A DNA stretch of 64,000 nucleotides. Origin: JACCXM01 sp046328335 (GTDB taxonomy: Bacteria; Chloroflexota; Chloroflexia; Thermomicrobiales; UBA6265). Positions within the stretch are counted from its first letter, which is position 1, and each line of letters starts with the position of its first letter. The position numbers and the translations under genes were made by a program. This document shows positions 27,285 through 35,521 of the stretch, piece after piece. The stretch covers positions 100,570-164,569 of the forward strand of contig JAXLWU010000010.1 of the NCBI GenBank assembly GCA_046328335.1, read 5' to 3'. The notes below the pieces were generated by a model. It was not told the origin of the DNA, did no database searches, and saw only the letters and a list, made by a program, of their open reading frames with translations.

Positions 27285-27482
27285 GGGGAACTTCCCTCCA
27301 GGTGTGGCAGTTGCGCGGCCATCACCCGCCCCTTTGACTCTACGTCACCGCTCGCGATCCGGTTTCCCGCCTTCCAGGCGCGGCGCGACCGTTTCTCACG
27401 CGGAGACTTGGCGGGCGTTCATTGCACAGAGATCCGGGTAAGGTTCTCCGGCACCGTGGAACGATTGTCTGCGGAGGAACGC

Positions 27483-28427
27483 GTGACCGCATCGAGCAAG
27501 GCGAGCCGGCACATGGGTCCCATCGAGTGGGGCATGCTCCTGTTCCTCTCGCTGTTGTGGGGCGGGTCGTTTTTCTTCAACCGGATCGCGGTCGCGGAAG
27601 TGCCGACACTGATCGTCGTCCTCGCGCGGGTCTCGATCGCGGCGGTGGCACTCAACGCGATCGTCGTCCTGAGCGGGCACCGCATGCCCCGCGACCGGCG
27701 CACCTGGGGCGCGTTCCTGGTCATGGGGCTGATCAACAACATCATCCCCTTCAGCCTCATCGTCTGGGGACAAACGCGGATCGCCGCCGGTCTGGCCTCG
27801 ATCCTCAACGCCACCACCCCGCTCTTCGCCGTGCTGGTTGCTCACGTGGTAACGGCAGACGAGAAGTTGACGGCTTCTCGGTTATGCGGAGTGCTGGCAG
27901 GGATCGCCGGGGTGGCGATCATGATCGGTCCCAGCGCGTTGACCGGCGGCGGGGAGACCGTGGCCAAGATGGCCGTGCTCGGCGCCGCCGTGTCCTACGC
28001 GTGCGCCTCGATCTGGGGACGCCGCTTCCGCGCGCTGCCGCCGGCGGTCACCGCGGCGGGGCAGGTCACCGCCTCGTCGCTGGTGGTTGCGCCCATCGCG
28101 CTCGCGGCCGCACGGCCGTGGACCTTGCCGCCGCCGAGTCCGCCGGTGATCGGCGCGCTGCTGGGGTTGGGTTTGCTGAGTACGGCGGTCGGCTATTTCC
28201 TCTACTTCGCGGTGTTGGCCCGGGCCGGAGCGACGAATGTGGTGCTGGTGACGCTCCTGGTGCCGCCAAGCGCCATTCTCCTCGGTGCGCTCTTCCTTGG
28301 GGAGCGGCTCGACGGGCGCGAGGTAGCCGGTCTGCTCTGCATCGCGGCCGGTCTGGCGGCGATCGATGGACGGATTCCGCGTCGGATTCGCGGCTGGCTC
28401 ATGCCGCGTCTGGCGCCCGCGAACTGA
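27483..28427 (+). CDS. EamA/DMT family transporter
   Basis: A 314-residue membrane protein with ten predicted helices in two EamA repeats: WGMLLFLSLLWGGSFFFNRI begins the first, and KMAVLGAAVSYACASIWGRR begins the second after the central loop. The C-terminal end has the typical PPSAILLGALFLGERLDG motif. It is expected to be a cytoplasmic-membrane exporter of metabolites or amino acids; the substrate is unknown. GTG at 27483 is chosen because CGGAGGAACGC lies immediately upstream; the longer open frame is non-membrane and overlaps the His-rich gene. Confidence 0.9.
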   Translation: MTASSKASRHMGPIEWGMLLFLSLLWGGSFFFNRIAVAEVPTLIVVLARVSIAAVALNAIVVLSGHRMPRDRRTWGAFLVMGLINNIIPFSLIVWGQTRIAAGLASILNATTPLFAVLVAHVVTADEKLTASRLCGVLAGIAGVAIMIGPSALTGGGETVAKMAVLGAAVSYACASIWGRRFRALPPAVTAAGQVTASSLVVAPIALAAARPWTLPPPSPPVIGALLGLGLLSTAVGYFLYFAVLARAGATNVVLVTLLVPPSAILLGALFLGERLDGREVAGLLCIAAGLAAIDGRIPRRIRGWLMPRLAPAN

Positions 28428-28554
28428 TCTTCGCGTGGCGGGGCCATTTCTCCGTAATTCCTGCTGATGTCAGTTGGCGGCCGACCCGTTATGGTGCATC
28501 TGACAGCGGAAATGGCCGCTGCCAGTCGTCCGCATCAACGCAGGAGGTCACGCC

Positions 28555-28776
28555 ATGGACGGCACATTCGATCGGCTGGCGAAGCAGTTGGGGAGCGCGG
28601 CGCCACGCCGCGAGGTTGTGCAGGGACTCGGCGCGCTCGCGCTCGGGTCGCTTGGTCTCGCTGGTCTCGGTAGCGCCGCCAGCGCCAAGAGTTGCCAGAA
28701 GCGCTGCAAGAACCACTGCAACGACAACAAGTCGAATCGCAAGTGTCGCAAAAAGTGCCAGCGGCAGTGTTCGTGA
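28555..28776 (+). CDS. Tiny Cys-rich cationic exported peptide
   Basis: 73 residues: the leader MDGTFDRLAKQLGSAAPRRE, a hydrophobic core (LGALALGSLGLAGLGSAASA, about 26-44), then a 29-residue mature part. The mature part has six cysteines spaced C-x3-C-x3-C-x8-C-x3-C-x3-C and eleven or so Lys/Arg, so it is strongly basic and symmetrical. The leader is the one used by the large Cys-rich proteins in this window. The paired CxxxC spacing is that of helical-hairpin disulfide peptides; an antimicrobial or metal-binding role is conceivable but unproven. ATG at 28555 has GCAGGAGGTCACGCC upstream. It stands alone, followed by R1 repeat DNA and the IS4 element. Confidence 0.8.
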   Translation: MDGTFDRLAKQLGSAAPRREVVQGLGALALGSLGLAGLGSAASAKSCQKRCKNHCNDNKSNRKCRKKCQRQCS

Positions 28777-28799
28777 CGGAGGGATAACCCCCCGCGAAC

Positions 28800-28857
28800 C
28801 CCGAAGGCCCTCACCCCAACGAGTGCCCTCACCCCTACCCCTCTCCCTGCGCGCAGG
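28800..28857 (+). repeat. R1 repeat, left half, interrupted by IS4 element
   Basis: CCCTCACCCCTACCCCTCTC then CCTGCGCGCAGG. With the part after the insertion sequence (30195-30227: TGCGCGCAGGGAGAGGGGCT...) it reconstitutes a normal R1 hairpin CCCCTCTCCCTGC-GC-GCAGGGAGAGGGG. The final TGCGCGCAGG (28848-28857) is repeated at 30195-30204 as the target duplication. Confidence 0.8.
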
Positions 28858-30194
28858 CTGACAGGGGGAGGTATACAGGTTATACCCAAGTTTCCGGTGC
28901 GGATCGGGGCGGCACGTGGGGACGCGCTCTGGCATGCTGGTGCTCTGTCACAAGCCCGATTGCTGGAGGTGTCCCGTGTCCCACCCCGTGCCCGCAGTAT
29001 CCCACGTCCAGGCGTTGGTCGCGCAGCTTCTGCCCGCGTTGCGGGAAGCCCAGCGGCGGGGGGTGGCGGAGTGGGTGAGCGGGGTGCTCGCCGCTGGCAG
29101 CGGCCTGGAGTCGGCGGTGCTGGCGGCGCTGGAGCGGGAGGGGGTGGCGAGCGAGGCGGCCCGCAAGCGGCTGCGCGAGGTGCTGTGCGACGGGGCGGCG
29201 CGCGCCGCCCCCTGTGCCATCGACCTCGCCGTGGAGACCTGCTTCGCCCCGCTGCTGCACTGGGTGCTCACGTGGTGGGCGGGTGCGGTGCTGCCGCTGG
29301 CCATCGACGCCACCGCCTGGCACGAGCGCGAGGTGGTGCTCAGCCTCAGTGTGCTCTACCGGGGCAGCGCTATCCCGGTGGCCTGGGTGGTGCTGCCGCA
29401 CCGGGGGAAGGGCGCCTGGCTGCCCCACCTGGAGCGGCTGCTGGACCTGCTGGCGCCAGCGGTGTCGCCCACCATGACCGTGCTGGTGATGACCGACCGG
29501 GGGCTGTGGAGTCCCCGCTTGTGGCGGCAGATCAGGAAGGTGGGGTGGCATCCGCTGATGCGCATTCGTCCCGACGCCACCTTCGCCCCGGCCGGACAGC
29601 GCCGCCAGCGGGCGCGCGAACTCGTGCCGGGAGCGGGCTGGTGTTGGGTGGGCGCGGGGGTCGCCTTCAAGCATGCGGCCAAACGGATCGCTGCCACCGT
29701 GGTGGTGGTCTGGGGCGAGGGGCAGCACGAGCCCTGGCTGCTCTTGACCGATCTGCCCCCCGATCAGGTGGATGGCACCTGGTATGGCCTGCGCACCTGG
29801 ATCGAACTCGGCTTCCGCGCCATCAAGTCCTTCGGCTGGGACTGGGAACGGACCCGTCGCCGCGACCCCGAGCGCATCGCCCGCCACTGGCTGGTCCTCG
29901 CCATCACCACCTTGCTCAGTCTGGCGGCGGGCACCCGGTTGGAGGAAGCGGCGATGCGCGGCGTGCCGCCGGGGCGGCTGCGCCGGCCGCGCACCCCACC
30001 CCCGGTACGCAAACGAACCCGCAGCGTCTTCGCCCAAGGCAAGGCCTGGCTGCACCGGGTAGTGCTGCGCGGCGCGCGCTGGTGGGCGCTCTGGCTGCTG
30101 CCGGAACAGCTTCCCACCGTGCCGCCCGCCCTCACTGTGATCCGACATGGCCCCTGTTCGCAGGCAGCATAACGTGTCTACCTCCCCTTGTCAG
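28858..30194 (+). mobile_element. IS4-family insertion sequence, complete
   Basis: A 1337-bp element. Left end CTGACAGGGGGAGGTATACA and right end (read inward on the other strand) CTGACAAGGGGAGGTAGACA form about 26-bp terminal inverted repeats with 3 mismatches. A 10-bp direct duplication TGCGCGCAGG flanks it (28848-28857 and 30195-30204). It carries one transposase gene. Size, end structure and duplication length all fit the IS4 family. Confidence 0.9.
28933..30172 (+). CDS. IS4-family DDE transposase
   Basis: A protein of about 412 residues (in-frame starts at about 28916 and 28933; the exact start is uncertain). The DDE triad is visible: Asp in LPLAIDATAWH, Asp in VLVMTDRGLWSP and Glu in WYGLRTWIELGFRAIKSFGW. 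The last segment fits the IS4 signature Y-(2)-R-(3)-E-(6)-K exactly. Length is normal for the family. The frame is intact and the ends are present, so the element may be active. The gene fills the element and stops about 22 bp before its right end. Confidence 0.9.
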
Positions 30195-30227
30195 TGCGCG
30201 CAGGGAGAGGGGCTTGTGGCGGTAGCT
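30195..30227 (+). repeat. R1 repeat, right half after IS4 element
   Basis: TGCGCGCAGGGAGAGGGGCT followed by TGTGGCGG, which completes the R1 hairpin begun at 28800. The first ten bases are the duplicated target. Confidence 0.8.
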
Positions 30228-30328
30228 CGGCTACTCGGGCGGCACGCGAACTCCTGGTGTCTGGCCAGCGCGCCCTGTTCAGGAATGCGCTCGCCCATGT
30301 GCCTCTGGGCGATGGCCGCGCAATCGGG

Positions 30329-31066
30329 TCACGAGGAAGCGGCGCCTGGCGAGACGACCGGAGCGATGCGAGTTTGCCAGAGATGGGCGACCACGGCGGC
30401 GGCTTCGCGCACCACGTAGGCCATCTCCGCTTCGCCGCCGGTGCGGATCGGGCTGGTGGCCGCGGGTGACCCGCTGGCCTGAAGTCCGACGTCGTGCGCC
30501 ATCAAGCGCGCCCGGAAGAGATGAAACCCGTCGCTGACGAGGATCACCTGGTCGATCCCGAGCGGTCGCAGGATGTCCGCCACGCCCTGCATGCTTTCCC
30601 AGGTATCGCGTGCCTCGTATTCGGCCAGGATCGATGCGGGGGGTACGCCGGCCTGGGTCAGGTAGGCGAACGCCGCCTCGGCCTCGGTGTAGCCGTCGCC
30701 GGGCATCTTGCCGCCCGTGACGACGATCAGCGGCGCGTACCCCTCCTGCCAGAGCGCGAGGGCGCGGTCCAATCGCGCCTGGAAGACCGGTCCCGGCCAG
30801 CCGTTGTATTGCGCGGTGCCAAGCACCACGATCGCCTGCGCCGGACGCGCCGTGTCGGTGCGCGCCTGGCGATAGATCGCCAGCACGAGGATCACCCCAG
30901 TCGCGGCCGCCGCCAGCAAGATGAACGTGAACAACGTCATGCCCCAGCGCCAGATTTCGCTCCACCAGGAGCGGCGACGGCGCAAGGATCGAGGCGGGCG
31001 GGCGGGTGCCATGGTGTCCGGCACGGGCGCCGGGGCGACGCGCGTGTCGTCGCGAAAGGCGAACAT
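30329..31066 (-). CDS. YdcF/DUF218 family membrane protein
   Basis: A 245-residue protein. One N-terminal transmembrane helix (GMTLFTFILLAAAATGVILV) is followed by a DUF218 (YdcF/SanA-like) domain: AQAIVVLGTAQYNGWPGPVF, then RLDRALALWQEGYAPLIVVT, GGKMPGDGYTEAEAAFAYL, TWESMQGVADIL and VILVSDGFHLFRARLMA. Members are thought to act on envelope or cell-wall-related substrates or bind SAM; the reaction is not settled. ATG at 31066 is used; a second ATG at 31090 is possible and neither has a good ribosome site. Divergent from the aminotransferase. Confidence 0.88.
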   Translation of the reverse strand: MFAFRDDTRVAPAPVPDTMAPARPPRSLRRRRSWWSEIWRWGMTLFTFILLAAAATGVILVLAIYRQARTDTARPAQAIVVLGTAQYNGWPGPVFQARLDRALALWQEGYAPLIVVTGGKMPGDGYTEAEAAFAYLTQAGVPPASILAEYEARDTWESMQGVADILRPLGIDQVILVSDGFHLFRARLMAHDVGLQASGSPAATSPIRTGGEAEMAYVVREAAAVVAHLWQTRIAPVVSPGAASS

Positions 31067-31241
31067 GGCGCGATGATAGCCGCTGCGCATCGCCGCGACC
31101 GGCTGCGCTCGTGATCGCACTAGCCAACGTCTTGAATGCAGGAAGGGTGAATCAGAATGGTCCTGATGCGACGCGTACAATGCGGCCGTTGGTGGAAAGG
31201 TCGCGCCGCGCGCCGCGGCGCAGCGTGGGAGTGAATCAGAC

Positions 31242-32582
31242 ATGGCTATGGAGGTTCGCGAGCGCTTCGATGTCTCCGTCGGCGAGGCCGCGCACGAGCA
31301 GACGATCGCCCGCTACAAGGACTACGTCACCACCTCGTTCGTCGCCGCAATCGAGCCGGTGGCGATCGGCAAGGCGGAGGGAGCGACCGTCTGGGATCAG
31401 GACGGCGCCGAGTACATCGACTGCTTCGCCGGTATCGCCGTTGTCAACGCCGGGCACCGCCACCCCAAGGTGATCGCTGCCGCCAAGGCGCAGATGGATC
31501 AGGTGGTCCACGCCGCGACCTACATCTATCACGTCCCGGTCGTGGCCCAGCTGGCGGAGCGCCTGGCAGAGATTACCCCGGGCAGCCTGCAAAAGACCTT
31601 CTTCGGCAATTCCGGCGCCGAAGGGATCGAAACGGCGATGCGTCTTGCCAAGGCGTACACCGGCCGCCATGAATTCATCACGCTGACCCATTCGTTTCAC
31701 GGTCGGACCGCGGGCACCCTCTCCATCACCGGCAACAAGGCGCGCAAGACGCGCGGCGGCCCGTACCTGCCGGGAATCGCTTTCGCCCCAGCGCCCTACG
31801 TCTATCGCAACCCCTTCGGCACCGACGATCCGGAAGAGGTCGCGGAGCGGTGCGCGACGATGGTCGAATGGGCGATCGATTACCAGTCGAGTGGCGATGT
31901 CGCCGCCTTTGTCGCCGAACCGGTGATGGGCGAAGGGGGCATCCTGGTGCCACCGGCGAGTTACTTCCCGCGGGTGAAGGAGATTCTCGACCGGCATGGC
32001 ATCCTCTTCATCGCCGATGAGGTGCAGTCGGGATTCGGCCGCACCGGCACCATGTTCGCCATCGAGCACTACGGGGTCGAGCCGGACATCATGGTCATGG
32101 CCAAGGGCATCGCGGACGGCTTCCCGCTGAGCGCCACGATCGCCCGCGCCGAAATCGCCGACAGTCTCCGCCCCGGCGAGCATCTCTCCACCTTCGGCGG
32201 CAATCCGGTCTCTTGCGCGGCCAGTCTCGCCAACATCGCGGTGATGGAAGAAGAGGGGCTGGCGGACGCGTCGGCGCGCAAGGGCCGGCACGCCATGAGC
32301 CGCTTGCGCGCGCTCGCCGACGAACTCCCCCTGATCGGCGAGGTGCGCGGGCTTGGCCTGATGATCGGGGTGGAACTGGTCAAGGACAGGGCCAGCAAGG
32401 AACCGGCGGCGAAAGAAGCGGCGACGGTGCGCCGCATCGCGCGGGAAGCGGGGGTTCTGGTGGGCGTGGGTGGGCAGGGCGGCAACGTCGTCCGCATCCA
32501 GCCGCCGCTGGTCATCGACGATGCGGCCCTCGACCGGGCACTCGATGTGGTGAGTGATGCCATGCGGGCGGTATCCGCGTAG
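31242..32582 (+). CDS. Class III aminotransferase (4-aminobutyrate/ornithine type)
   Basis: A 446-residue PLP enzyme of fold type I. GHRHPKVIAAAKAQMDQ is the N-terminal signature. FFGNSGAEGIETAMRLAKAY binds the PLP phosphate. HSFHGRTAGTLSITGN, VAEPVMGEGGILVPP and LFIADEVQSGFGRTGTMFA (PLP-ring Asp) follow, and IMVMAKGIADGFPLSA carries the Schiff-base Lys. The overall pattern is nearest to 4-aminobutyrate transaminases (GabT-like), but ornithine or other omega-amines are possible, so no gene symbol is assigned. ATG at 31242 has GTGGGAGTGAATCAGAC upstream. Cytoplasmic, amino-acid or polyamine catabolism. Confidence 0.92.
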   Translation: MAMEVRERFDVSVGEAAHEQTIARYKDYVTTSFVAAIEPVAIGKAEGATVWDQDGAEYIDCFAGIAVVNAGHRHPKVIAAAKAQMDQVVHAATYIYHVPVVAQLAERLAEITPGSLQKTFFGNSGAEGIETAMRLAKAYTGRHEFITLTHSFHGRTAGTLSITGNKARKTRGGPYLPGIAFAPAPYVYRNPFGTDDPEEVAERCATMVEWAIDYQSSGDVAAFVAEPVMGEGGILVPPASYFPRVKEILDRHGILFIADEVQSGFGRTGTMFAIEHYGVEPDIMVMAKGIADGFPLSATIARAEIADSLRPGEHLSTFGGNPVSCAASLANIAVMEEEGLADASARKGRHAMSRLRALADELPLIGEVRGLGLMIGVELVKDRASKEPAAKEAATVRRIAREAGVLVGVGGQGGNVVRIQPPLVIDDAALDRALDVVSDAMRAVSA

Positions 32583-32583
32583 T

Positions 32584-32670
32584 CATACCGATTGCGGATA
32601 CTCTCTGCCGTTTGCCCGTGGCCCGCGCCCTCACCCCAACCCCTCTCCCATTCAGATGGGAGAGGGGCTT
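32584..32670 (+). repeat. R1 dispersed repeat, copy e
   Basis: Begins CATACCGATTGCGGAT two bases after the aminotransferase stop, then CTGCCGTTTGCCCGTGGCCC, CCCTCACCCCAACCC and the hairpin described separately at 32640-32667. Confidence 0.75.
32640..32667 (+). terminator. R1-derived hairpin between convergent genes
   Basis: A perfect 12-bp stem, CCCCTCTCCCAT and ATGGGAGAGGGG, with loop TCAG, followed by CTTTCGT. It lies between the aminotransferase gene and the convergent zinc-ribbon gene, so it could end transcripts from both sides. Confidence 0.7.
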
Positions 32671-32732
32671 TCGTCTCCTTTCGTGCCGTCCCAAACGGGT
32701 GAAGACGCTCGATTTGGGGTGAGGGCGATCCC

Positions 32733-33026
32733 TCAATCGAAATCGAACAGATCTTCCAGCATCGAGCGTTTGCGATTCTTCTTGCGATAGTCATCGTCGT
32801 CGCGGCGCGGCGGATACCGCTCCTCTTCGTAGCGTTCACGCGGCGGGCGCGGTTCGTCGCGATACCGCTCGCGGTCATCGGGAGAGGGCGTTTGGGCCGT
32901 GCGCTCGATGATCTTGTCGAGTTCGCCCCGGTCGAGCCAGACCCCGCGGCAGGTCGGGCAGTAGTCGATCTCGATTCCCTGGCGCTCGGTAATTCGCAAC
33001 TCGGATTCGTCGATTGGGCATTTCAT
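32733..33026 (-). CDS. TFIIB-type zinc-ribbon protein
   Basis: A 97-residue protein starting with a zinc-binding ribbon of the zf-TFIIB family: MKCPID at the start and IDYCPTCRGVWLDRGELDKI, with Cys pairs CP and CPTC. The C-terminal half is highly charged (RERYRDEPRPPRERYEEERY, then RRDDDDYRKKNRKRS), ending LEDLFDFD. Such proteins occur widely in bacteria with unknown role, probably nucleic-acid or protein contact. ATG at 33026. Confidence 0.9.
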   Translation of the reverse strand: MKCPIDESELRITERQGIEIDYCPTCRGVWLDRGELDKIIERTAQTPSPDDRERYRDEPRPPRERYEEERYPPRRDDDDYRKKNRKRSMLEDLFDFD

Positions 33027-33179
33027 GCGGCTGGATGCTCCGTGTGGTCGGGCGATTGCCCGGCAAGTGGTCTGGCGCGGCGTTGTGATCGCGGATAGTT
33101 CACTACTGCGACGCCGCGGTCTGATTCCAGCCTAGCATCTGAATAGGGGGGGCAGCGTCGGGCCGCTACTCACGAGGGC

Positions 33180-33450
33180 TCAGGTGGCGGCGCTGGTTGC
33201 CACGGCGGGCGTCGTACCGGCGCGAGCGGCGATAAGATCCTGGGGGGCGGCTTCCGTCACGAAGACTTCGATGGTCGCAGCGTCGTCAGTGGCGAGGGTG
33301 AACGCGGAGATGCCTTGCTCCAGGGTGAACCCTGCCAGTTCCATCGCCCACCGCGCTGGCGGTTCGTTCAGGAAGCCGGCGCCGACAGCAACGAAACTGG
33401 TTGGCCTTCCGTCGGGATCGTCCGCGCGGTGACTGGCGCTAACGAGGGCG
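33180..33450 (-). pseudogene. C-terminal fragment of an LLM-type flavin oxidoreductase
   Basis: On the minus strand a frame reads SHRADDPDGRPTSFVAVGAG, then FLNEPPARWAMELAGFTLEQ, GISAFTLATDDAATIEVFVT and EAAPQDLIAARAG, ending at TGA 33180. The pattern (PxxWxxxLxxFTLExGxxxF, then IExFxxEAAP) is that of the C-terminus of F420-type LLM oxidoreductases, as in the intact gene at 6131 only in general family terms. No upstream part of such a protein is seen; the serine hydrolase gene occupies that DNA. It is therefore called a relic. Confidence 0.6.
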
Positions 33451-33452
33451 CG

Positions 33453-34544
33453 ATGCAGAACGACTTCGCCTCAGACTATCCACCCAATCCAGCGTTGCAG
33501 GATCAGCTGCGCGAGATCGTGCGCGATGCGCTGCACGCGGGTGATGCCCCGGGCGCAACGATTGCGCTGATGACCGACGGATCGCTGGTCTGGAACGCGG
33601 GCGTCGGCCATCGCGATATGAGCCGTCTCGAGCCGCTCGCGGTGGACGCGGGGTTCTACCTCTACAGCATCACCAAGATCTTCCTCGCCATCGCCATCTT
33701 GCGACTGACGGAGGAGGGGAGGCTTGCCCTCGATGATCCGATCCAGAATGTCCTACCGGAGGCGCCGTTCGCGGAACTGGTCACGCTTCGCCAATTGCTC
33801 AACCACACGAGTGGCCTGCCCGACTATGGCGCCCTACCGGAGTACGAGCGCGATGTCCGCGAGCGGCCGGGGCAGCCGTGGAGCGCGGATGCGTTTCTCG
33901 CCCACTCGCTGCGGCGGGGCTTCCGCTTCCCGCCCGGCGAGGGCTGGGCCTACTCCAATATCGGCATGATGCTGGTACGTCAGGCGATCGAGCGGACCGT
34001 GCGGGGATCGTTGCGGGAGGCGCTGGACGACCTCGTCTTTCGCCCCGTTGGGCTGCGCCAGACCGTTGTGGCCGAATCGCTCCATGATTCCGACCGCCTT
34101 ACCGCGGGCTACACCACTCAACTCGACGCGGACGGCGCTTTGCGCGATATGGCGGCGCGCTATCACCCCGGCTGGGTGGCGCATGGGGTCGCGATCTCGA
34201 CCGCGGCCGATCTGGCGCGGGCGCTCGACGCCCTGTTCGCCGGTCGGTTGCTCACGGCGGAATCGCTGCGCACCATGATGGAGGCTGTCCCCGTGCCGGC
34301 GGCGCATCCGCAGTTCGTCCGTCCAGGATACGGACTCGGCCTGATGATCGATCTCGGTTCGCGCTATGGGCTGGTGGCGGGGCATGGTGGGGGCGGACCG
34401 GGCTATTCGACCGCCGCCTTCCATTTTTCAGATGTGCGTGGCCACCGCGTGACGAGCGTGGCGCTCGTCAATCGCGATCAGCCCGAACTGGCGACCCCGA
34501 TCGCCTTTGCCCTCGTCACCGCCTACGCCGATCACCTCGGCTGA
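33453..34544 (+). CDS. Serine hydrolase (class C beta-lactamase/DD-peptidase-like)
   Basis: A 363-residue protein of the beta-lactamase/esterase superfamily. FYLYSITKIFLAIAIL contains the SxxK motif (SITK), GEGWAYSNIGMMLV contains Y-x-N (YSN), and GLVAGHGGGGPGYST supplies the third H-x-G-like motif. LNHTSGLPDYGALPEYE is also typical. No export signal is visible, so a cytoplasmic esterase or peptidase is more likely than a periplasmic beta-lactamase. ATG at 33453 gives a protein that begins properly; the longer open frame upstream overlaps the LLM relic. Confidence 0.88.
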   Translation: MQNDFASDYPPNPALQDQLREIVRDALHAGDAPGATIALMTDGSLVWNAGVGHRDMSRLEPLAVDAGFYLYSITKIFLAIAILRLTEEGRLALDDPIQNVLPEAPFAELVTLRQLLNHTSGLPDYGALPEYERDVRERPGQPWSADAFLAHSLRRGFRFPPGEGWAYSNIGMMLVRQAIERTVRGSLREALDDLVFRPVGLRQTVVAESLHDSDRLTAGYTTQLDADGALRDMAARYHPGWVAHGVAISTAADLARALDALFAGRLLTAESLRTMMEAVPVPAAHPQFVRPGYGLGLMIDLGSRYGLVAGHGGGGPGYSTAAFHFSDVRGHRVTSVALVNRDQPELATPIAFALVTAYADHLG

Positions 34545-34823
34545 ATGCCGGCGGACTGAGCAGGATGAATACGGGATGCTGGAGATATTCCTGCACCTGG
34601 TCCAAGTCCCCGTAGCACCGACCACACGCCGGCAACTCAGCATCGTGATTCCTGCGCACCCCAGCCGCGCCGAGAGGGCGTCAATTCGAGATATCGTTCA
34701 CGAAGAGAACGGACCCGAGTTTCCCCGGCGCCGACGAGCCGATCGACGAGCGACAGTGCTGACCCCCGAATAGCCGTAATTCGGGTGCTCCCGTCATGGC
34801 GGCACGCCACGAAAGACATTCAA

Positions 34824-35396
34824 CTATGGCATGCTGGGCGTCCCGGTCGTGCCGCTCGGCTCACACCCGGCGTTCGCCACCGGTGGTATTCGCGGCCACT
34901 GCTGCACGATCGTGATCTGCTCCAGGGAGCGCGCGGGATCGGCGTCGTCCCGCGTTGATTGGGCGATCGTGCCGACATGGGCCAGTCCTGGAACCGATGT
35001 GGGATTGGGCGCTGGCGAGGATGGCGGTTGAAGTCCGTAGGCGGTCTCTCTCACGGGTGATGGCGCAGAACCGCGGACCAGCGCTTCAGTTGCCATCATC
35101 GTGCTCACGCGCTCAGGCGACAATGGCCGTTGCCATGCGGCGGCTATGGCTCGCGTCGGCGGTGTCTGAACCCTGGTAGGATAAACGCGCGCCTGATGCG
35201 ATAGCCCGGAAACACGTGGCAGCAACAGCGTCGCGGCGGGGTGGTGTCGAGCGGATGCAGCGCTGGGGACCGCGGGCAGGAAGAGGTCCCCGGCAAGCAC
35301 GCCCAGCAGCAGCCCGTTGAGTCCCAGACTGGCGCAGAGGAGTCCCAGCCACCAGAGACTGGAAGCCAGCGTGGGAGGCGTCCCGCGGCGATCCAT
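34824..35396 (-). CDS. Predicted membrane-anchored protein, unknown
   Basis: A 190-residue protein with a single N-terminal hydrophobic segment (LASSLWWLGLLCASLGLNGL, then LLGVLAGDLFLPA). The rest is Pro/Ala/Ser/Thr-rich and without recognised domain. ATG at 35396 has an excellent GGAGGAGGGCGTC upstream. Support comes from the ribosome site and the plausible membrane anchor; the remainder could in part be a shadow, since high-GC frames stay open by chance. Confidence 0.5.
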   Translation of the reverse strand: MDRRGTPPTLASSLWWLGLLCASLGLNGLLLGVLAGDLFLPAVPSAASARHHPAATLLLPRVSGLSHQARVYPTRVQTPPTRAIAAAWQRPLSPERVSTMMATEALVRGSAPSPVRETAYGLQPPSSPAPNPTSVPGLAHVGTIAQSTRDDADPARSLEQITIVQQWPRIPPVANAGCEPSGTTGTPSMP

Positions 35397-35521
35397 GACG
35401 CCCTCCTCCACTCTGACCAGTACTCAGCCTGCGTAAACACCGCGTCTGCCTGCGCACGACGACCCGCCACCCGATGGGATATTCCGCTCAGGGCGTTCTG
35501 TTCGGGAGCACGTTGCCAGGC

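Noticed and set aside
26958..27482. The plus-strand extension of the EamA transporter frame back to 27018
   Set aside because: It is the complement of the His/Gly repeats and precedes a strong ribosome site at 27472-27482; the transporter starts at GTG 27483.
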